From positions 1,054,001-1,118,000 of the forward strand of contig OZ244915.1 of the NCBI GenBank assembly GCA_965221815.1: 64,000 nt of DNA, read 5' to 3'. Position numbers and translations under genes: made by a program. This DNA comes from JAPOXR01 sp965221815. Lineage in GTDB: Bacteria > Pseudomonadota > Alphaproteobacteria > Rhodobacterales > Rhodobacteraceae. Shown piece by piece: positions 38,422 to 46,825 of the stretch. Position 1 is the stretch's first letter. Every line of letters starts with the position of its first letter. The notes under the pieces are model-generated. The model was given only the letters and a program-made list of their open reading frames with translations. It was not told the DNA's origin and ran no database searches.

Positions 38422-38892
38422 CTACACTTTGCGGTGCCCTCCTGAGAGGCGCATACGGATTCGGCGAACAAGCCTCATCAGCGCACTTTTACGACGGCGC
38501 GCATCGATGATCGCTGACAAATCCTTTTCTTCTTGATCTTCGGAGAGGGCCGCCCGTATCCTTTCGTCTCTTCGCTGGCACTGTTTGTCGATTTCATCCA
38601 TCGCTTTCAAGGCTCTTCCCAAATCCTCCTCCGCACTGCCGTGGTGTCCGGCTGTATAGCCATCCACCCAGGAGAAAGCCGATTCGGCGACGCAAAGGGA
38701 GATAAAAGCCCGCCGCTCGTCTTCAGTTACCCTGTCACCGAAGACGGAATCCAAGAGGTCTTCCGCCCGCATGATTGCGTGGCTGATATTTTTACCGCCA
38801 CCGAGCTCTGTCGCTGCCGCCCGTGCGCGTGTCGAGATTTGTACCATATTGGTTACGGATTCTGTTACCTTTGCGGCGGACGACAACTTCAT
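38422..38892 (-). CDS. Small hypothetical protein upstream of AAA/PD-(D/E)XK copy 2
   Basis: A 156-residue, largely helical, charged protein with no recognised domain. The C-terminal third is strongly basic (RRRKSALMRLVRRIRMRL). ATG 38892 was chosen because GAGGTG lies six bases upstream; GTG 38910 is an alternative. Only 10 bases separate it from the AAA/PD-(D/E)XK gene, so the pair is probably one transcript. Copy 1 of the ATPase lacks such a neighbour, so the association may not be functional. Confidence 0.6.
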   Translation of the reverse strand: MKLSSAAKVTESVTNMVQISTRARAAATELGGGKNISHAIMRAEDLLDSVFGDRVTEDERRAFISLCVAESAFSWVDGYTAGHHGSAEEDLGRALKAMDEIDKQCQRRDERIRAALSEDQEEKDLSAIIDARRRKSALMRLVRRIRMRLSGGHRKV

Positions 38893-39050
38893 TTTGAACA
38901 CCTCACTCACATATTATCCGGTAACCAGCTTCCCACATGCGGCGATCCGCCAAGCCTGAAAGACTGTTTCCTAAACAGTTTCCAGAACGTCTATGGGAAC
39001 ATAGGTTTCTGAACAAGGTCAACGGGTATGATTTGCGGGGCGTGCTCTGA

Positions 39051-39076
39051 AAACTGTGGCGCGTCCATCAACCTGA
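39051..39076 (+). repeat. Dispersed direct repeat, copy A
   Basis: The stretch contains TGTGGCGCGTCCATCAACCTG. Closely related copies on the same strand are at 50640-50671 (copy B) and 54891-54925 (copy C). It sits beside an IS110 transposase remnant and just before the DarT module. It may be an insertion-sequence end or an attachment-type site; this is inference. Confidence 0.6.
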
Positions 39077-39103
39077 TCTGGATTGACCGCTGAGATTTCT
39101 CTA

Positions 39104-39487
39104 TTATGGCGTCCTGCGACTCCTCACAATATCATGACCGTGTCGTGTCTTGTGGGCCGGGAAGCGATCGATCCAGGCGGCTTCCACCAGGACGCGCCGG
39201 ACATGGCTGTTGCCCGTCTTGGTGATCCCACCGGTGCGGCGGCGTGATCCCGAAGAGTGTTCGCTGGGGACCCGGCCGAGGACGCTCATCAACTCCCGCG
39301 GTGTGTCGAAGCGGGTGGTGTCGCCGCGCGCGGCCAGAATCATCATAGCACTCAGGATGTGAAGACCCCGCAAGCTGATCAGGGCGGTCACCACAGGGGC
39401 CAGCGACCCGTCCTGGGCGGCGGTGCGAATCTGATCCTCAAGATCACTCACCCGCCGTGTGGACTCCCGGGCGGCATCGACATACAA
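39104..39487 (-). pseudogene. IS110-family transposase, C-terminal remnant
   Basis: The frame encodes about 127 residues matching the C-terminal Transposase_20 domain of IS110/IS116/IS902-type recombinases: LRGLHILSAMMILAARGD, RELMSVLGRVPSEHSSG, and GGITKTGNSHVRRVLVEAAW. The N-terminal DEDD catalytic domain is missing, so the copy is dead. The break is near 39490, about 130 bases before the DarT-like gene. Confidence 0.85.
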
Positions 39488-39623
39488 TTGCGCAAATCTG
39501 CACCTTGGTCTGCGTGAATGGAATTATTTTTTCTTTGTGCATCCCGAACACCCTCAAGATCGTCTGAAGGCCTTCCCGTGGCTTTCATGGATCTGTTGAC
39601 GCAGAACAGGCTGGTTTAGAAAT

Positions 39624-40175
39624 TTGCCCCACTTGAAAAGTATTGATGATCTTGTGAAAAAGATCAAAAGAAGTTCGTGGAACCGCTTTCTGTACCATTT
39701 CACGGATGAATCAAATTTCCCCTCCATTGCCCAGAGGGGACTTCTCTCCAAGGCCCGGATGCTGAGAGAAGGGCTACCATTACCCGATGCCGCGGGTGGC
39801 AACTTGCTCAGTCGAGGTCTCGATGCCCACAAGGGTATCGATGCGTATGTCAGCCTCTGCATGACCATGAATCATCCTCTGAAGTATCTCGCCCAGAAAG
39901 CGGGGCGCCTCCCGGACCCGCGCTATCTTGCGATTGCACCGAATGTCCTCAAGCGGGACGGAGTGCGCATTGCCCTGGGCGTCGCCAATGCAACCGAAGT
40001 CGAGATTCTGCCGCTTGCAGACGCCTTGGCTCACGGGAAGGTGGATGTCGAAGTCCTGTACCAGCGGACGGACTGGAAGGATCCTGCCGTTCAGCAACGC
40101 CTGCAAATGGTCAAAAAGTGGGAAACCCTCGTGCCCGATCATGTGTCCTGCGACCTGATTGTTCGCGTGATGTGA
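39624..40175 (+). CDS. darT: DarT-family DNA ADP-ribosyltransferase toxin
   Basis: A 183-residue protein of the DarT (DUF4433) family, which uses NAD+ to ADP-ribosylate DNA bases and blocks replication. Family motifs are FLYHFTDESNFPSIAQRGLLS at the N-terminus, DAYVSLCMTMNHPLKYLAQ, and the catalytic-glutamate segment KKWETLVPDHV near the C-terminus. No ATG is available; TTG 39624 or TTG 39633 are possible starts, and GTG 39654 would still keep the fold. The stop overlaps the next start (TGATG), typical of a toxin-antitoxin pair. Confidence 0.85.
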   Translation: MPHLKSIDDLVKKIKRSSWNRFLYHFTDESNFPSIAQRGLLSKARMLREGLPLPDAAGGNLLSRGLDAHKGIDAYVSLCMTMNHPLKYLAQKAGRLPDPRYLAIAPNVLKRDGVRIALGVANATEVEILPLADALAHGKVDVEVLYQRTDWKDPAVQQRLQMVKKWETLVPDHVSCDLIVRVM

Positions 40176-40900
40176 TGGCGAGTCGACCGGTCTTCGTTCC
40201 TTGCCTTGATGGCAACAGCCTTGTCGATGAGAGGCTCTTCGAGTTTCGCTGGGCCCCGGGGTTCGCGGTCACCCAGAAACAGAAAAATGTTCGGTCCCTG
40301 CATACGAAAGCCCGGGCCAGTGGCCTGAAGCGCATTCTTGAGATCTCGTCAAAGTCGGAAGAAAAGGTCGGGCGGCGACTCAGCGCTTTCAGTCTCCAGA
40401 TCAATCTCAAAAAAGGCACCTATCCGCTCGAAAGCGTCTACCAAGGTTCGAAGGTCTTTGAGCACAGCGGTGGCCCCTTCCCCGATCTCTGGACCCAGGT
40501 GCCGCGCGCGGCCAAAAGATTTGTCCGGGCGTTTCAGAATGAGAATGTCATTCGCTTTGAACTGGAAGGCACACGGTACCCCCTGGTACCCCGCAGCGCC
40601 TTCTATGATTGGCTGTACATCCGCAGTCTCGTCGATCACGCGGAGTGGATTGATGAGAATGTGAAATTCGATGCCTTCACAGACATCGAGTTCAACCCAA
40701 GGACGCAGATCAATTGTCAGGCCCGGGCCTTTGCCGAATTCCGCAGTCTGATGGCGTGCGCCAAGGATGGATCGGTACTGCGGAAGGCGGCGGCGGACTT
40801 CAACCACTTCGCCTCCCTTCTGCCGACCGCCCCCTGTGTCAGCCCCAAGGTCCAACCTCTGCCCTTGCTTGATCTTCAGGAGGAACACAGCTTCGCCTGA
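40175..40900 (+). CDS. DarT-associated NADAR-type antitoxin
   Basis: A 241-residue protein matching the family found next to DarT1-type toxins. NADAR-like features are SAFSLQINLKKGTYPLESVYQGSKVF-type text (short form: VYQGSKVFEHSGGPF), FYDWLYIRSL, and TDIEFNPRTQINCQA. NADAR proteins reverse ADP-ribosylation of DNA guanine, so this gene probably neutralises the upstream toxin. The ATG shares its A with the toxin stop codon. The assignment rests on context plus these motifs; an independent profile match has not been run. Confidence 0.75.
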   Translation: MASRPVFVPCLDGNSLVDERLFEFRWAPGFAVTQKQKNVRSLHTKARASGLKRILEISSKSEEKVGRRLSAFSLQINLKKGTYPLESVYQGSKVFEHSGGPFPDLWTQVPRAAKRFVRAFQNENVIRFELEGTRYPLVPRSAFYDWLYIRSLVDHAEWIDENVKFDAFTDIEFNPRTQINCQARAFAEFRSLMACAKDGSVLRKAAADFNHFASLLPTAPCVSPKVQPLPLLDLQEEHSFA

Positions 40901-41284
40901 ACGTTTGTCCGCGGGCCAGAGTCTCACCACAATCCACCGTTCTCGTGTTGTTCCCCATTAACGGAGTTGAACGTACAAACTATACGATGCCCCCTGATAG
41001 CTTTCACCGTCGATAATGATGCTTGCGAGGTGCATGTCCACGCCGTGACCTTTGCCGGGGCCGACTGGATCACGCGCAGCAAATCGCACGGGCGGTAGTG
41101 CACAACTCGGTCAACCCACGAAACTCACCCGTCCAAACAGTCCAACACCTCCATCCAGCCCAGTCTCCGAAATACCAAAGATTCCAATTCTTCAACCGCA
41201 ACTCGGGTGACGATCTGCCAAACGGGGCCTCCGGCAACCCGGCGGAATAGAAGGTCTCCCTGTGCACAAATGCCCTCAAGTCTA

Positions 41285-42495
41285 GTGGTTATTCTCAAAC
41301 ATAAGCTTGCTTTTTTGTCTCGTATATGCGAAGTGGTGGTGGTCGCCGGAGAGCGGCCCACGACAACACGATCTATGAGCAGTTCCCATGAGTCGCATTG
41401 TACGTCCTCCCATCACACTGACGGACGCCGCGCGCACGCGCTTGACGTCCCTTGCTGCCCATCCCCAAACGCGGCAGAAGCACGCCCGTCGGGCGCGGAT
41501 CATTCTGTGTCTGGATGCGGGCGACGGTCCCACCGAGACCCAGCGGCGCACCGCCGCCTGCCAGTCCACCGTCTGGCGTTGGTGGGACCGTTTCCTCGCC
41601 GCGGGGGTGGATGGGCTGTTGTCCGACGCCACGCGTCCGCCGGGCAAGGCCCCGGTCCCTGAAGACACGGTGCAGGCCCTGATCACCCGCGCGATGTCGC
41701 CGCCGCCGGCCCACCGGAGCCACTGGACCCTCAAGGAGCTGGCGGCCACACAGGGTCTCTCCATCTCCACCGTCCATCGGATTCTCACCCACCATGGCCT
41801 GCGCCCCCATCAGGTCAAGACCTTCAAGGTCTCCAATGACCCCCGCTTCGGCATCAAGGCTCATGATGTCATCGGGCTGTACACAAATCCACCGGATCAT
41901 GCCGTTGTCCTCTCGGTGGACGAAAAGACCCAGATCCAGGCCCTGGGGCGGACCCAAAAGCCCCGGCCCCCGGCTCCGGGCCACCCGACCACCCGCACCC
42001 ATGACGATCAACGGAATGGCACCACCACCCGGCTGGCGGCGCTGGATGTCGCGACCGGGAAGGGGGTGGGACAGATGACCGCGCGCCACCGCTCCGCGGA
42101 TTTCTGCGCCTTCCTTGATCATGTGGCCGCCGGCCTGGCTCCCGCGGCGGAGGTCCATGTCATCCTCGACAACCTGTCCGCCCACAAGTCGGCTCGCGTG
42201 CATGCCTGGCTCACAGACCACCCCAACTGGACCTTCCACGTCACGCCAACCTCGGCGTCCTGGATGAACGCGGTGGAGGGATTCTTCTCGAAACTCGCCC
42301 GACAACGGCTGAAAAATGCCATCTTCAACTCCCGCGACGCGTGCATCACGGCGGTTGAGGATTATGTCGCGCACCATAACGCCCACGATGCGCGACCCTT
42401 CCACTGGAGCCGGGACCCGGATGACAGTGTCGCATCGTGGAAACGCGGCCACCGGAAACTGCAAGAAAAACAAGCATCTGTATGAAATGAACCAC
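41285..42495 (+). mobile_element. Intact IS630-family insertion sequence
   Basis: The element is about 1.2 kb with imperfect terminal inverted repeats. The left end begins GTGGTTATTCTCAAACATAA; the right end, reverse-complemented, begins GTGGTTCATTTCATACAGAT, and both continue into GCTTG then a T-rich run. TA dinucleotides at 41283-41284 and 42496-42497 flank it, the target duplication expected for this family. It has one full-length transposase gene, so it may still be mobile. It lies inside a DUF4276-like gene. Confidence 0.9.
41388..42485 (+). CDS. IS630-family transposase
   Basis: A 365-residue DDE transposase in one uninterrupted frame. The N-terminal half has helix-turn-helix segments (QSTVWRWWDRFLAAGVDGLL and LSISTVHRILTHHGL). 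The catalytic acids appear in VLSVDEKTQIQ, VILDNLSAH and WMNAVEGFFSKL. RHRSADFCAFLD is typical of the family. It fills most of the element. Expression would come from a promoter in the left end or from outside. Confidence 0.95.
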   Translation: MSRIVRPPITLTDAARTRLTSLAAHPQTRQKHARRARIILCLDAGDGPTETQRRTAACQSTVWRWWDRFLAAGVDGLLSDATRPPGKAPVPEDTVQALITRAMSPPPAHRSHWTLKELAATQGLSISTVHRILTHHGLRPHQVKTFKVSNDPRFGIKAHDVIGLYTNPPDHAVVLSVDEKTQIQALGRTQKPRPPAPGHPTTRTHDDQRNGTTTRLAALDVATGKGVGQMTARHRSADFCAFLDHVAAGLAPAAEVHVILDNLSAHKSARVHAWLTDHPNWTFHVTPTSASWMNAVEGFFSKLARQRLKNAIFNSRDACITAVEDYVAHHNAHDARPFHWSRDPDDSVASWKRGHRKLQEKQASV

Positions 42496-42861
42496 TAGCT
42501 TTGAGGATTTGGCAATGGTTATCATCGCAATCAACGACCACCACGATGCGATGTCCGGTTGGCATCCAAGATGCGTAACTCCTGGGGCGGTCTTGTCCTG
42601 ATAACGGTAAATCCCGATACCTGATTTTGTCGTTCACAATGGAATGACGGAAATGAACAAGATCCGAAAAACGTCAATGACAGTATCGGTATTCCTCTGA
42701 CGCGAATGGAATTGCCGTTGTGATGACACGGTATTGACCAGTGTACGATTGGGATTTTGTATCAGTCTTTCGACAAAAGAATGGACCGACCTCACATGTT
42801 TTATGCGGCAATGAAGATGATTATTCCGCGATAGTCCGACTTTTTTGAATTCCATTATGTG

Positions 42862-43752
42862 TCAGCAATCAGTGATGTGAAGCCAATCCTGCATGCGGGA
42901 GCGAAACCAGGTACGTTGTCTCTTGGCATATTGCTGCGTGGCGATCACTGTTTTTGCCAAAGCTGTTGAATAGGTCAGTTCGCCGCGAAGATAGGCAATC
43001 AGCTCACGTGCGCCGATGGCTTTGGAAGAGGGCAATTCCGGTTTCCAATGTGTGAGCGATGCGGCACATTCCTCCAAGGCACCTGATGCGACCATTTGGT
43101 GGACCCTCTCGGTGATTCTCTCGGTGAGGACTGAAATGTCAGGATTCAACAGGACAGCAAATGTATCTTTGCGTTTGATGAGCGGTGGTGGAGTCTCATC
43201 TTGCCAGTCACTCAACCCTTTGCCGGTTGCGTGTAGAACTTCCCAAGCCCGCAACAGCCGTGCCGGGTTTTGCGGGTCAAGTCTCTCCCGGCACCGTGGG
43301 TCCAATTGGTGAAGATGTTCAGCAAACCGGATCAGGCCCCAATCCTGCAAACGCTTCACGCCGGCCGCACGAATTTCTGCAGGTATTTTGGGTATTGGTG
43401 CCAGCCCTGCCGTGAGTGCATGAAAGTACAGGCCGGTCCCACCGACGATCAGGGGCGGTGCCTGCGCGTGGCCTTGCAACAAGTCCGCAATCTCGGTCAA
43501 CCAGTGGCCGACCGAATAATCTTGTTGCCAACCGACATGGCCATAGAGCGCGTGCGGTACCGTCGCTTCGTCATCGTTCAGCGGTCGCGCCGTCAGAACA
43601 CGCCAACATCCATAAACCTGCATGGCATCTGCATTGATGATGGTGCTGCCCATCCTTGCAGCCAAGTCCATGGCCAACCGTGATTTGCCGGCACCGGTGG
43701 GGCCAGCGATGAGAATCGCGTGGCATTCGGGGATATCATTTGGTTTGAGCAT
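42862..43752 (-). CDS. miaA: tRNA dimethylallyltransferase
   Basis: MiaA (296 residues) adds an isopentenyl group to A37 of tRNAs that read codons starting with U. The ATP/diphosphate loop is AGPTGAGKSRLAMDLA. Further motifs are STIINADAMQVY and LIVGGTGLYFHALTAGL, and the RQRTWFRSR segment near the C-terminus. It is divergent from pyrH with about 110 bases between the starts. Position next to pyrH is not usual; in many relatives tsf stands there. Confidence 0.96.
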   Translation of the reverse strand: MLKPNDIPECHAILIAGPTGAGKSRLAMDLAARMGSTIINADAMQVYGCWRVLTARPLNDDEATVPHALYGHVGWQQDYSVGHWLTEIADLLQGHAQAPPLIVGGTGLYFHALTAGLAPIPKIPAEIRAAGVKRLQDWGLIRFAEHLHQLDPRCRERLDPQNPARLLRAWEVLHATGKGLSDWQDETPPPLIKRKDTFAVLLNPDISVLTERITERVHQMVASGALEECAASLTHWKPELPSSKAIGARELIAYLRGELTYSTALAKTVIATQQYAKRQRTWFRSRMQDWLHITDC

Positions 43753-43865
43753 GGCGGGCCTTGTGCCTTGCCAAACAGGAAGGCGGTGAGTGTTTTTGGT
43801 TGTGTTTGTTCCCGTGTTCGATCAAGTAACAATATGCAATTTCACGTGATCGGAGACAAACTGAA

Positions 43866-44600
43866 ATGACAGAGAGAGACGTTTCATCCGGTCAGCCGAA
43901 ATATCGACGAATCATGATCAAACTGTCAGGCGAAGCCCTGATGGGAGAGCAGGGATTCGGCCTGCATCCTCCGACAGTGGAACGAATCGCCGAAGAACTG
44001 TGTCATGTTCATCAGTTGAACACCGAGATCTGTATTGTGATTGGTGGAGGCAACATCTTTCGTGGAGTCCAGGGCGTGGCACATGGCATGGAGCGGACGA
44101 GTTCGGACTATATGGGCATGCTGGGAACTGTCATCAATGCACTTGCGATGCAGTCAACGCTCGAAGCACATGGAATACAGACACGGGTGCTTTCGGCGAT
44201 CCCTATGCACGAGGTTTGTGAACCCTTTATCTTGCGTCGTGCGATGCGGCATCTCGACAAAGGGCGGATCTGTATTTTTGCCGCGGGAACGGGCAGTCCA
44301 TATTTTACCACTGATACCGCAGCGGCTCTTCGGGCTTCCGAGATGGGCTGCGACGTGATTTTCAAGGCGACTAAGGTCGATGGAGTCTATGACCGGGATC
44401 CTGGGCTTGACTCCAATGCGAAGCGCTACAAGACGTTGTCCTATAATGAAGCATTGCAGAAGGATCTGAGGGTGATGGATGCGTCCGCTCTCGCGATTGC
44501 GCGTGACAACGCGCTGCCACTGATTGTGTTTCATATCATGAAGAGGGGTGGTTTGCATGACATACTTCTTGGAGGCGGTACCTATACAATCATTGGTTGA
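43866..44600 (+). CDS. pyrH: UMP kinase
   Basis: PyrH (244 residues) phosphorylates UMP to UDP and belongs to the amino-acid-kinase fold. The nucleotide-binding lysine is in RIMIKLSGEALMG. GGGNIFRG and the C-terminal KATKVDGVYDRDP are characteristic. It opens the run pyrH-frr-uppS-cdsA-rseP. The rpsB-tsf genes that usually precede it are absent; miaA lies upstream on the other strand. Confidence 0.97.
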   Translation: MTERDVSSGQPKYRRIMIKLSGEALMGEQGFGLHPPTVERIAEELCHVHQLNTEICIVIGGGNIFRGVQGVAHGMERTSSDYMGMLGTVINALAMQSTLEAHGIQTRVLSAIPMHEVCEPFILRRAMRHLDKGRICIFAAGTGSPYFTTDTAAALRASEMGCDVIFKATKVDGVYDRDPGLDSNAKRYKTLSYNEALQKDLRVMDASALAIARDNALPLIVFHIMKRGGLHDILLGGGTYTIIG

Positions 44601-44644
44601 GCCATTAGGTATGGATTGCGCGGTTCTGCACAGGGTAGATGTTG

Positions 44645-45211
44645 ATGATGGACAATGATTTCGAACTGGACATGAAAGCCTTCCGCCGCCGGATGGACGG
44701 TGCTATCGCTGCATTGCGGCAGGAATTTGCTTCATTGAGAACCGGTCGGGCATCTTCGGTGATGGTGGATTCGTTGTTGGTGGACGCTTACGGGACAAGC
44801 ATGCTTTTGAATCAGGTTGCAACCATCAATATTCCCGAACCGCGGCTGATTTCGATCTCGGTCTGGGATAAAGATCTCACCGACGCCGTGGTCAAGGCCA
44901 TTCAGGAATCCGGCCTTGGAATACAACCGGTGGTTGAAGGCGCGGTCATCCGTCTCCCGATCCCTGAACTCAATGAGGAGCGCCGTGTGGAATTGACTCG
45001 AACGGCAGCAAAACATGCCGAAAATATACGTGTTGCCGTTCGCAATGTCCGTAAAGACGGTATGGAACAGTTGCGCCGCGCCAAGAGCGATGGCTTGAGC
45101 GAAGATGAGGTAAAATTGTGGTCGGATGACTTACAAGAGTTGACAGACAAGACGATCGCCGACGTTGATAAAGCCTTGCAAGCCAAGCAAGACGAAATCA
45201 TGGCAGTCTGA
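44645..45211 (+). CDS. frr: Ribosome recycling factor
   Basis: The protein has 188 residues and splits post-termination ribosomes together with EF-G. Conserved features are the N-terminal helix start FRRRMDGAIAALRQEFASLRTG, a hinge, and the C-terminal VELTRTAAKHAENIRVAVRNVR. ATG 44645 was chosen for spacing from AGGG; ATG 44639 is two codons upstream. It follows pyrH by 44 bases and is followed by uppS 22 bases later, so all are likely one transcript. Confidence 0.96.
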   Translation: MMDNDFELDMKAFRRRMDGAIAALRQEFASLRTGRASSVMVDSLLVDAYGTSMLLNQVATINIPEPRLISISVWDKDLTDAVVKAIQESGLGIQPVVEGAVIRLPIPELNEERRVELTRTAAKHAENIRVAVRNVRKDGMEQLRRAKSDGLSEDEVKLWSDDLQELTDKTIADVDKALQAKQDEIMAV

Positions 45212-45233
45212 CAATTCCGCAGGGAATTGCCTC

Positions 45234-45959
45234 ATGAATGCAGGTCTCAATCACTGCAAGATGCCCCGCCATGTCGCTTTGATCATGGACGGAAATGGCC
45301 GCTGGGCGGCCAAGCGGAAACTGCCGCGCCTGGAGGGGCATCGTGCTGGCGCTGAAGCTCTGCGGGCCATTGTGCAGGAATGTCCGAAACTGGATGTTCG
45401 CTATCTGACGGTTTTCGCATTTTCGACAGAAAACTGGCGACGGGATCCGGCTGAAGTCAATGAGTTGATGGCTCTCATGCGCGACTATGCTGATTCTGAA
45501 ATCAACCAGTTGCAAGAGAATGGTGTGCGGGTTGAATTTATCGGTGATCTGTCGCGTCTCGACAATGGCGTCGAGGCGCAGCTCGAAACCATTACGCGTG
45601 AAACGCGATCCGGCGATCGCCTGCGATTGACGGTGGCCGTCAATTACGGTGCGCGTGCAGAAATTACAGCTGCTTTAAGACATCTGGCTGCGCGTATTGA
45701 CAAGGGTGATTTGGATCCGGATGACATCAATGAATCGGTCATGCAGACTCATTTGATGACGGCAGATTTGCCCGACCCTGATCTCATTATACGGACATCT
45801 GGTGAATTGCGCCTGTCGAATTTTCTGCTGTGGCAATCCGCTTATTCTGAGTTTGAGTTCGTTGATACGCTGTGGCCTGATTTTACGCCCGAAGTTCTCC
45901 GCGACATCCTGATACGTTATCCGAACCGTTCGCGGCGGTTCGGTGCCAATGGAAAATGA
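45234..45959 (+). CDS. uppS: Undecaprenyl diphosphate synthase
   Basis: This 241-residue cis-prenyltransferase makes the C55 lipid carrier for peptidoglycan and other envelope polymers. The catalytic segment is HVALIMDGNGRWA. FAFSTENWRR and the C-terminal PDLIIRTSGELRLSNFLLWQ are complete. ATG 45234 has AGGGAA upstream and matches the family start. Its stop overlaps the start of cdsA (ATGA). Confidence 0.97.
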   Translation: MNAGLNHCKMPRHVALIMDGNGRWAAKRKLPRLEGHRAGAEALRAIVQECPKLDVRYLTVFAFSTENWRRDPAEVNELMALMRDYADSEINQLQENGVRVEFIGDLSRLDNGVEAQLETITRETRSGDRLRLTVAVNYGARAEITAALRHLAARIDKGDLDPDDINESVMQTHLMTADLPDPDLIIRTSGELRLSNFLLWQSAYSEFEFVDTLWPDFTPEVLRDILIRYPNRSRRFGANGK

Positions 45960-46759
45960 CAATGTCTCCGACGCGCAGTGGCGAGATGACCCCACGGGTG
46001 ATCTCATCGATTTCACTCGTATTGATCGGATTTGTCTCTGTCTATTGGGGTGGGGTGTTTTTTTTCCTGTTCTGCGGTGTCATCGGCGGCATCATGATCT
46101 GGGAAGCAGCGCAGCTTGCCGATCCCGATATCTCTGCGCCTGCAGCCATCATTTTGGGAATTCTGGCGAGCGTTACTTCCCTGGTGGCGGCTTTTCCGGC
46201 TATTGATCCTTTACCGGCTGCGCTCCTGGTGCTGGCCGTGCCATTCGTTGGATTGCTGGTTCTCCGCGCCGGTCAGACCCGTTTTTTTGTATTTGGTAGC
46301 CTGGCTCTCTTCGCCGTGCATATTCTTGATACGCTGCGTGAGGAGCTCGGCTTGATGACGGTCCTCTGGGTCATCACTACTGTGATTGTGGTTGATGTGT
46401 CCGGCTACTTTGTGGGCCGGCGACTGGGCGGGCCCAAACTGGCACCGCAAATCAGTCCGAAGAAAACCTGGTCCGGGGCCTTGGCGGGATGGCTCGGCGC
46501 GGTAGGGGTCAGTTTTATATTTCAGCCCTATGTTATTGAATCGACAATATTGTTTGCGCTCTTCCTGGCTGTAACCGCACAGGGGGGAGATTTGGCGGAA
46601 AGTTGGCTCAAACGGGCTGCCGGGGAAAAGGACAGCTCAAGCCTGTTGCCCGGCCATGGTGGGTTTTGTGATCGATTCGATGGCATCGCCGGTGCCTCTC
46701 TGGGCGTGTGGATCATTCAGGTCTTTGAGACGTCGGCCGCGCAAGCAGCGCTCAACTGA
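45956..46759 (+). CDS. cdsA: Phosphatidate cytidylyltransferase
   Basis: This 267-residue polytopic membrane enzyme makes CDP-diacylglycerol for phospholipid synthesis. The C-terminal signature SWLKRAAGEKDSSSLLPGHGG then DRFDG matches the CDS family. At least six hydrophobic helices are visible. It overlaps uppS by four bases. In many alphaproteobacteria dxr stands between cdsA and rseP; here rseP follows directly after about 65 bases. Confidence 0.94.
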   Translation: MTMSPTRSGEMTPRVISSISLVLIGFVSVYWGGVFFFLFCGVIGGIMIWEAAQLADPDISAPAAIILGILASVTSLVAAFPAIDPLPAALLVLAVPFVGLLVLRAGQTRFFVFGSLALFAVHILDTLREELGLMTVLWVITTVIVVDVSGYFVGRRLGGPKLAPQISPKKTWSGALAGWLGAVGVSFIFQPYVIESTILFALFLAVTAQGGDLAESWLKRAAGEKDSSSLLPGHGGFCDRFDGIAGASLGVWIIQVFETSAAQAALN

Positions 46760-46825
46760 TACGACGTCTGTGTTGGAGATGTCGGATGGTTTTCTTACCT
46801 TTGTCCCTTCATGAGAATATGATTG

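Larger units (their letters stand above)
41070..42637 (-). pseudogene. DUF4276-like gene split by IS630-family element
   Basis: On the minus strand, 42637-42498 encodes RIVVVVDCDDNHCQILKA. Removing the element (41285-42495) and one TA joins it in frame to 41282 onward, giving LKARLEGICAQGDLL and then TRVAVEELES. A one-base shift near 41175 then gives WYFGDWAGW. The combined order matches DUF4276, a TOPRIM-like family often coupled to AAA ATPases in phage defence. The N-terminus is not recognisable. The gene is therefore doubly broken. The 40901-41069 interval beyond it shows nothing else. Confidence 0.7.

Noticed and set aside
41373..42473. Long open frame antisense to the IS630 transposase
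   Set aside because: It is a low-complexity Gly/Arg-rich shadow of a gene with complete DDE motifs on the other strand.
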